From Streptococcus sp. X13SY08 (lineage in GTDB: Bacteria > Bacillota > Bacilli > Lactobacillales > Streptococcaceae), in assembly GCF_001182825.2 (NCBI RefSeq), contig NZ_LFYO02000002.1, positions 310,001 to 374,000 of the forward strand: a DNA stretch of 64,000 nt. The letters run 5' to 3'. The translations under genes and the position numbers were made by a program. The notes beneath the pieces are model-generated. The model was not told the origin of the DNA. It saw only the letters and a list, made by a program, of their open reading frames with translations, and did no database searches. Positions 61,673-64,000 of this stretch are shown here, piece after piece (the stretch's first letter is position 1; every line of letters starts with the position of its first letter).

Positions 61673-62861
61673 ATGGTCTTTTTGAGATTTGATGGAAAAC
61701 AACCTTCCAATTTTCACGACGACGCCAGAGTGATGTATGGACGTAATTACCAATTTCGAAAGTGATTAGTTTTGATTTTTGGCTGATGGATATCATTTGA
61801 TAGTTTTTAAGATAGGTTGATTGTTCTTCGTGTTCTAGGAGAGTCTCTGCTTTATTGAGATAGCGTCCCTCGGCATCAATCAAGAGATAATTCTCCTCTA
61901 GTAAGTCCTCGTAACCAAGATCATGGGCTTGGATGTGTGCTTCAAAGCGGTAGAGTTTGTCATAGACACGCTCGTACATCTCATCATGAGGGACAGCAGA
62001 AGGTTCTACATGGATATCTACATCAAATACGCCATGTTTGAGTTTAAGCAACTCTTCCACATGTTCCGTGATTTCATGGCTCTCATAGACGGACAAGTCG
62101 GGATTCATTTCGAGGACGATGTCCAGATAAATATTCGCTCCATAGGTACGTCCACGTTGGGAAATGACGGAGACAATCTTAGGTATTTCAAGGATATCTG
62201 CTTCGTATTTGTGGAGCAATTCTTCATCAAAACCATCAGAAAGGGTAAAGAAACTTTCCATGAAAATCTCGTAGGCAGTTTTAAGGATGAAGAAGGTAAT
62301 GACAATGGCTGCCAATTTATCAAGGATGGGCAGTCCCAGTGCTGCTCCAAAGACAGCGATTGAGGTTCCAATAGAGGTCACTGCATCGGATAGATTATCT
62401 TTAGCAGCAGCATCTAGCGCCTTAGAGTTTACTTTTTTGGCTAGCGCTTTATTGTAGGTGTAGACGAGAAGCATGACGACAGCGGAAAAAATTCCCACGA
62501 TAGCCCCTAATTGATCAACTTCAATCGTCTCGTTGCTAATGAGTTTTTGAATAGTGGAAAAGAGAACTTGCATCCCAACACCAAACATAATGAAAGAGGT
62601 GATGAGACTAGCTAAATCCTCCATTTTCCAATGACCGAATTTATGATTGGTATCTGCAGGTTTTTGTGCCATTCTCAATCCTAAAAGGACCGCGATATTG
62701 CCAATGATATCGGAAATATTATTGAAGGCATCTGCTGTTAGTGCATCTGAGTGAAAATAAGACCCTGCAGCTAGCTTGATAGCAGATAAGACCACATAAG
62801 CTGTGATAGACAAAATAGCTCCTCGCTCTGCTAATTTTAAATTATAAACTTGTTGCTGCAT
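61671..62861 (-). CDS. mntE: Manganese efflux protein MntE, cation diffusion facilitator
   Basis: A 396-residue CDF exporter matching pneumococcal MntE over its length. Six membrane helices in the first 200 residues with metal-site segment HSDALTADAFNNISDIIGN and the second site KDNLSDAVTSIGTSIA; then the cytoplasmic CDF domain (QRGRTYGANIYLDIVLEMNPDLSVYESHEI) and an extra C-terminal domain (ISISQKSKLITFEIGNYVHTSLWRRRE) typical of the streptococcal proteins. It protects against excess manganese. It stands alone on the minus strand. Confidence 0.93.
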   Translation of the reverse strand: MQQQVYNLKLAERGAILSITAYVVLSAIKLAAGSYFHSDALTADAFNNISDIIGNIAVLLGLRMAQKPADTNHKFGHWKMEDLASLITSFIMFGVGMQVLFSTIQKLISNETIEVDQLGAIVGIFSAVVMLLVYTYNKALAKKVNSKALDAAAKDNLSDAVTSIGTSIAVFGAALGLPILDKLAAIVITFFILKTAYEIFMESFFTLSDGFDEELLHKYEADILEIPKIVSVISQRGRTYGANIYLDIVLEMNPDLSVYESHEITEHVEELLKLKHGVFDVDIHVEPSAVPHDEMYERVYDKLYRFEAHIQAHDLGYEDLLEENYLLIDAEGRYLNKAETLLEHEEQSTYLKNYQMISISQKSKLITFEIGNYVHTSLWRRRENWKVVFHQISKRP

Positions 62862-62933
62862 GGTTCCATCTCCTCTTTATTATCCACTTATTTTATCAAA
62901 AGTGAGGCAGATTTTCAAAAAATAGAGCGAGCA

Positions 62934-62958
62934 AAAAAGAGCCCGCGGGCTCTTTTTA
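62934..62958. terminator. Terminator
   Basis: AAAAAGAGCCC-GC-GGGCTCTTTTT, perfect palindrome ending the LiaX-like gene (minus) and usable from the other side. Confidence 0.88.
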
Positions 62959-64000
62959 TTTAATTGTCACAATACAATCTTGTCCGATGATTTTCACTGT
63001 TCCAATTGGATTTTCTTGCAACTTTTTGAGGTGGAGTCCCTCTCCTGTTCGTTCTACGAACATTTGTAGTTGTTCGGGAAGATAAAGAAATCCGTCTTCT
63101 ATCTCCACATCCCAATTTAAGCTTTCAAGATTGCTTTCTTTTAGGACAAGGTTACTATCTTGAATGTCTAAGTCTACAAGATTGGAAAATTGACAGTGAT
63201 TTGCTGTTAGATTGCAGTCTTCAAGCTCGATAGCAGTATCAGAAAGTGTGATGTTCTTCATAGTCCAGTTACAGTCTTGTAGCTCAATAGTTGCATTACA
63301 AAGTACTGATTGTTTGATAGTCAGATTGCTATCATCTGCGTCAATGCTGACTTTAGAGATGGATAAACCTTCCATATGAAGATTAGCATCCCCGGCACGC
63401 ACATCCATTTGCTCAAGTCTACTATCTTTTGGAACAAACAGAGTGACTTGGGCAATATCAACATCAATGTTTTCCAATGTCAGAAGGTCGTCTTCCAATG
63501 TGAAATAGAATGGAGTTTCAGGCATGTCTTTAAATACTTTATAGGTCAAGTATGGCGTTTCTTGATGGGTGGATTTGATAGCGACATTGCTATCCTCCAC
63601 ATCAATCTTGAGTCTATGAAATGGCTCTAACGCAATTGGGCCCTTTTCAATTGTATCATCAGTGTAGCTAGTAAATTTAAAGTTTTTCAAAAAATCCGAT
63701 AGGAAAGTTTCCTTGAAATGAGCCTTGAAATTCTCTGTGAAGTTCTTTTTGAATTCCTCTTTAAAATTTTTCTTGAATGTATCTTTGTCAAAGTGTTGAC
63801 GGCTATCATCGTCCATTCTTTTGTTAGACTCTTCCTCCCTAGAAAAATAGCTCTGTTTATCTGCATTATCAGTCGTGTCATCTTGTTTAGTCTTGAGATT
63901 GTGGAGAATTTCCTTTGCTGCCTTTTCTGGGGATCCCAGCTGTTCAATAGCTTCTTGATCATCATTCGTTTCTTCGAAATACTCAGCGAAATAGTCCAGA
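62956..64000 (-). CDS. LiaX-like surface/stress protein with DUF4097 beta-solenoid, N-terminus outside window
   Basis: The minus-strand frame is open through the window edge; the ATG at 63816 is internal. The visible N-terminal part (LDYFAEYFEETNDDQEAIEQ, LGSPEKAAKEIL) is the tail of the DUF1700/HAAS-type helical domain found in LiaX proteins, targets of the LiaFSR cell-envelope response. Then a Lys-rich amphipathic stretch with K-K-N-F repeats (FKKNFKEEFKKNFTENFKAHF), then DUF4097 with at least six repeats of the form x-D-S/C/A-N-x (VEDSNVAI, AGDANLHM, ADDSNLTI, LQDCNWTM, LEDCNLTA, IQDSNLVL), consistent with a beta-solenoid. Role in envelope stress is inferred from family. Confidence 0.8.
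   Translation of the reverse strand, partial: LDYFAEYFEETNDDQEAIEQLGSPEKAAKEILHNLKTKQDDTTDNADKQSYFSREEESNKRMDDDSRQHFDKDTFKKNFKEEFKKNFTENFKAHFKETFLSDFLKNFKFTSYTDDTIEKGPIALEPFHRLKIDVEDSNVAIKSTHQETPYLTYKVFKDMPETPFYFTLEDDLLTLENIDVDIAQVTLFVPKDSRLEQMDVRAGDANLHMEGLSISKVSIDADDSNLTIKQSVLCNATIELQDCNWTMKNITLSDTAIELEDCNLTANHCQFSNLVDLDIQDSNLVLKESNLESLNWDVEIEDGFLYLPEQLQMFVERTGEGLHLKKLQENPIGTVKIIGQDCIVTIK

Overview
The window is from a low-GC Firmicute of the genus Streptococcus, most likely Streptococcus suis or a close relative. The genus call rests on rexAB, the two-phosphorylase purine/pentose salvage cluster, a histidine-triad lipoprotein under AdcR-like sites, the pfkA-pyk pair, and a tmRNA whose tag reads AKNTNSYALAA. 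The species call is inference from gene order and protein resemblance.

Layout. 1-2066: end of lemA, a GNAT acetyltransferase and a methyltransferase pseudogene. 2136-8876: mnmE, opposite rpiA-deoB-arsC-like-punA-small membrane protein-deoD-HEPN protein, a nucleoside and pentose-phosphate salvage run. It is interrupted by an unexplained array of four hairpins just before deoD. 9175-14909: a broken FAD protein, a hemW/thioesterase fusion, NUDIX, NagD-type HAD, a membrane protein and rpsU. 14943-19724: galE, mscL, dnaG, rpoD, SufT-like. 19760-23715: histidine-triad lipoprotein, TVP38 protein, tmRNA, tRNA-Ser. 23763-25653: a decaying GntR/ABC operon. 25781-41397: dnaE, pfkA, pyk, pcrA, OsmC-DUF1722, rexB, rexA. 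41398-41761 carries a type II-A tracrRNA with no cas gene beside it. 41762-53702: LCP protein, rlmCD and a mosaic of small accessory genes, many broken. 53930-56083: an amino-acid ABC transporter. 56235-61451: a mannitol PTS operon in which every gene is damaged. 61671-64000: mntE and a LiaX-like protein cut by the window edge.

Two kinds of damage coexist. Dispensable genes (mannitol operon, MFS pump, hydrolases, GntR-linked ABC transporter, histidine-triad protein) carry nonsense codons and one-base slips in homopolymers, as expected of real pseudogenes or homopolymer miscalls. Core genes that a living cell cannot lose (rpoD, dnaE, and also rpsU, galE, rexB) instead each lack a block that I estimate at 64 nt from the known protein families. 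The same length recurring in unrelated genes points to an assembly artefact, so those genes are probably intact in the organism.

Most interesting observations: the orphan tracrRNA between rexA and the LCP gene; the hairpin array abutting the deoD start codon with no Shine-Dalgarno; a HEPN-type candidate RNase translationally coupled to deoD; hemW with a promoter that predicts a leaderless mRNA; a perfect 23-bp palindrome in front of the mannitol operon; and a three-copy dispersed hairpin repeat.
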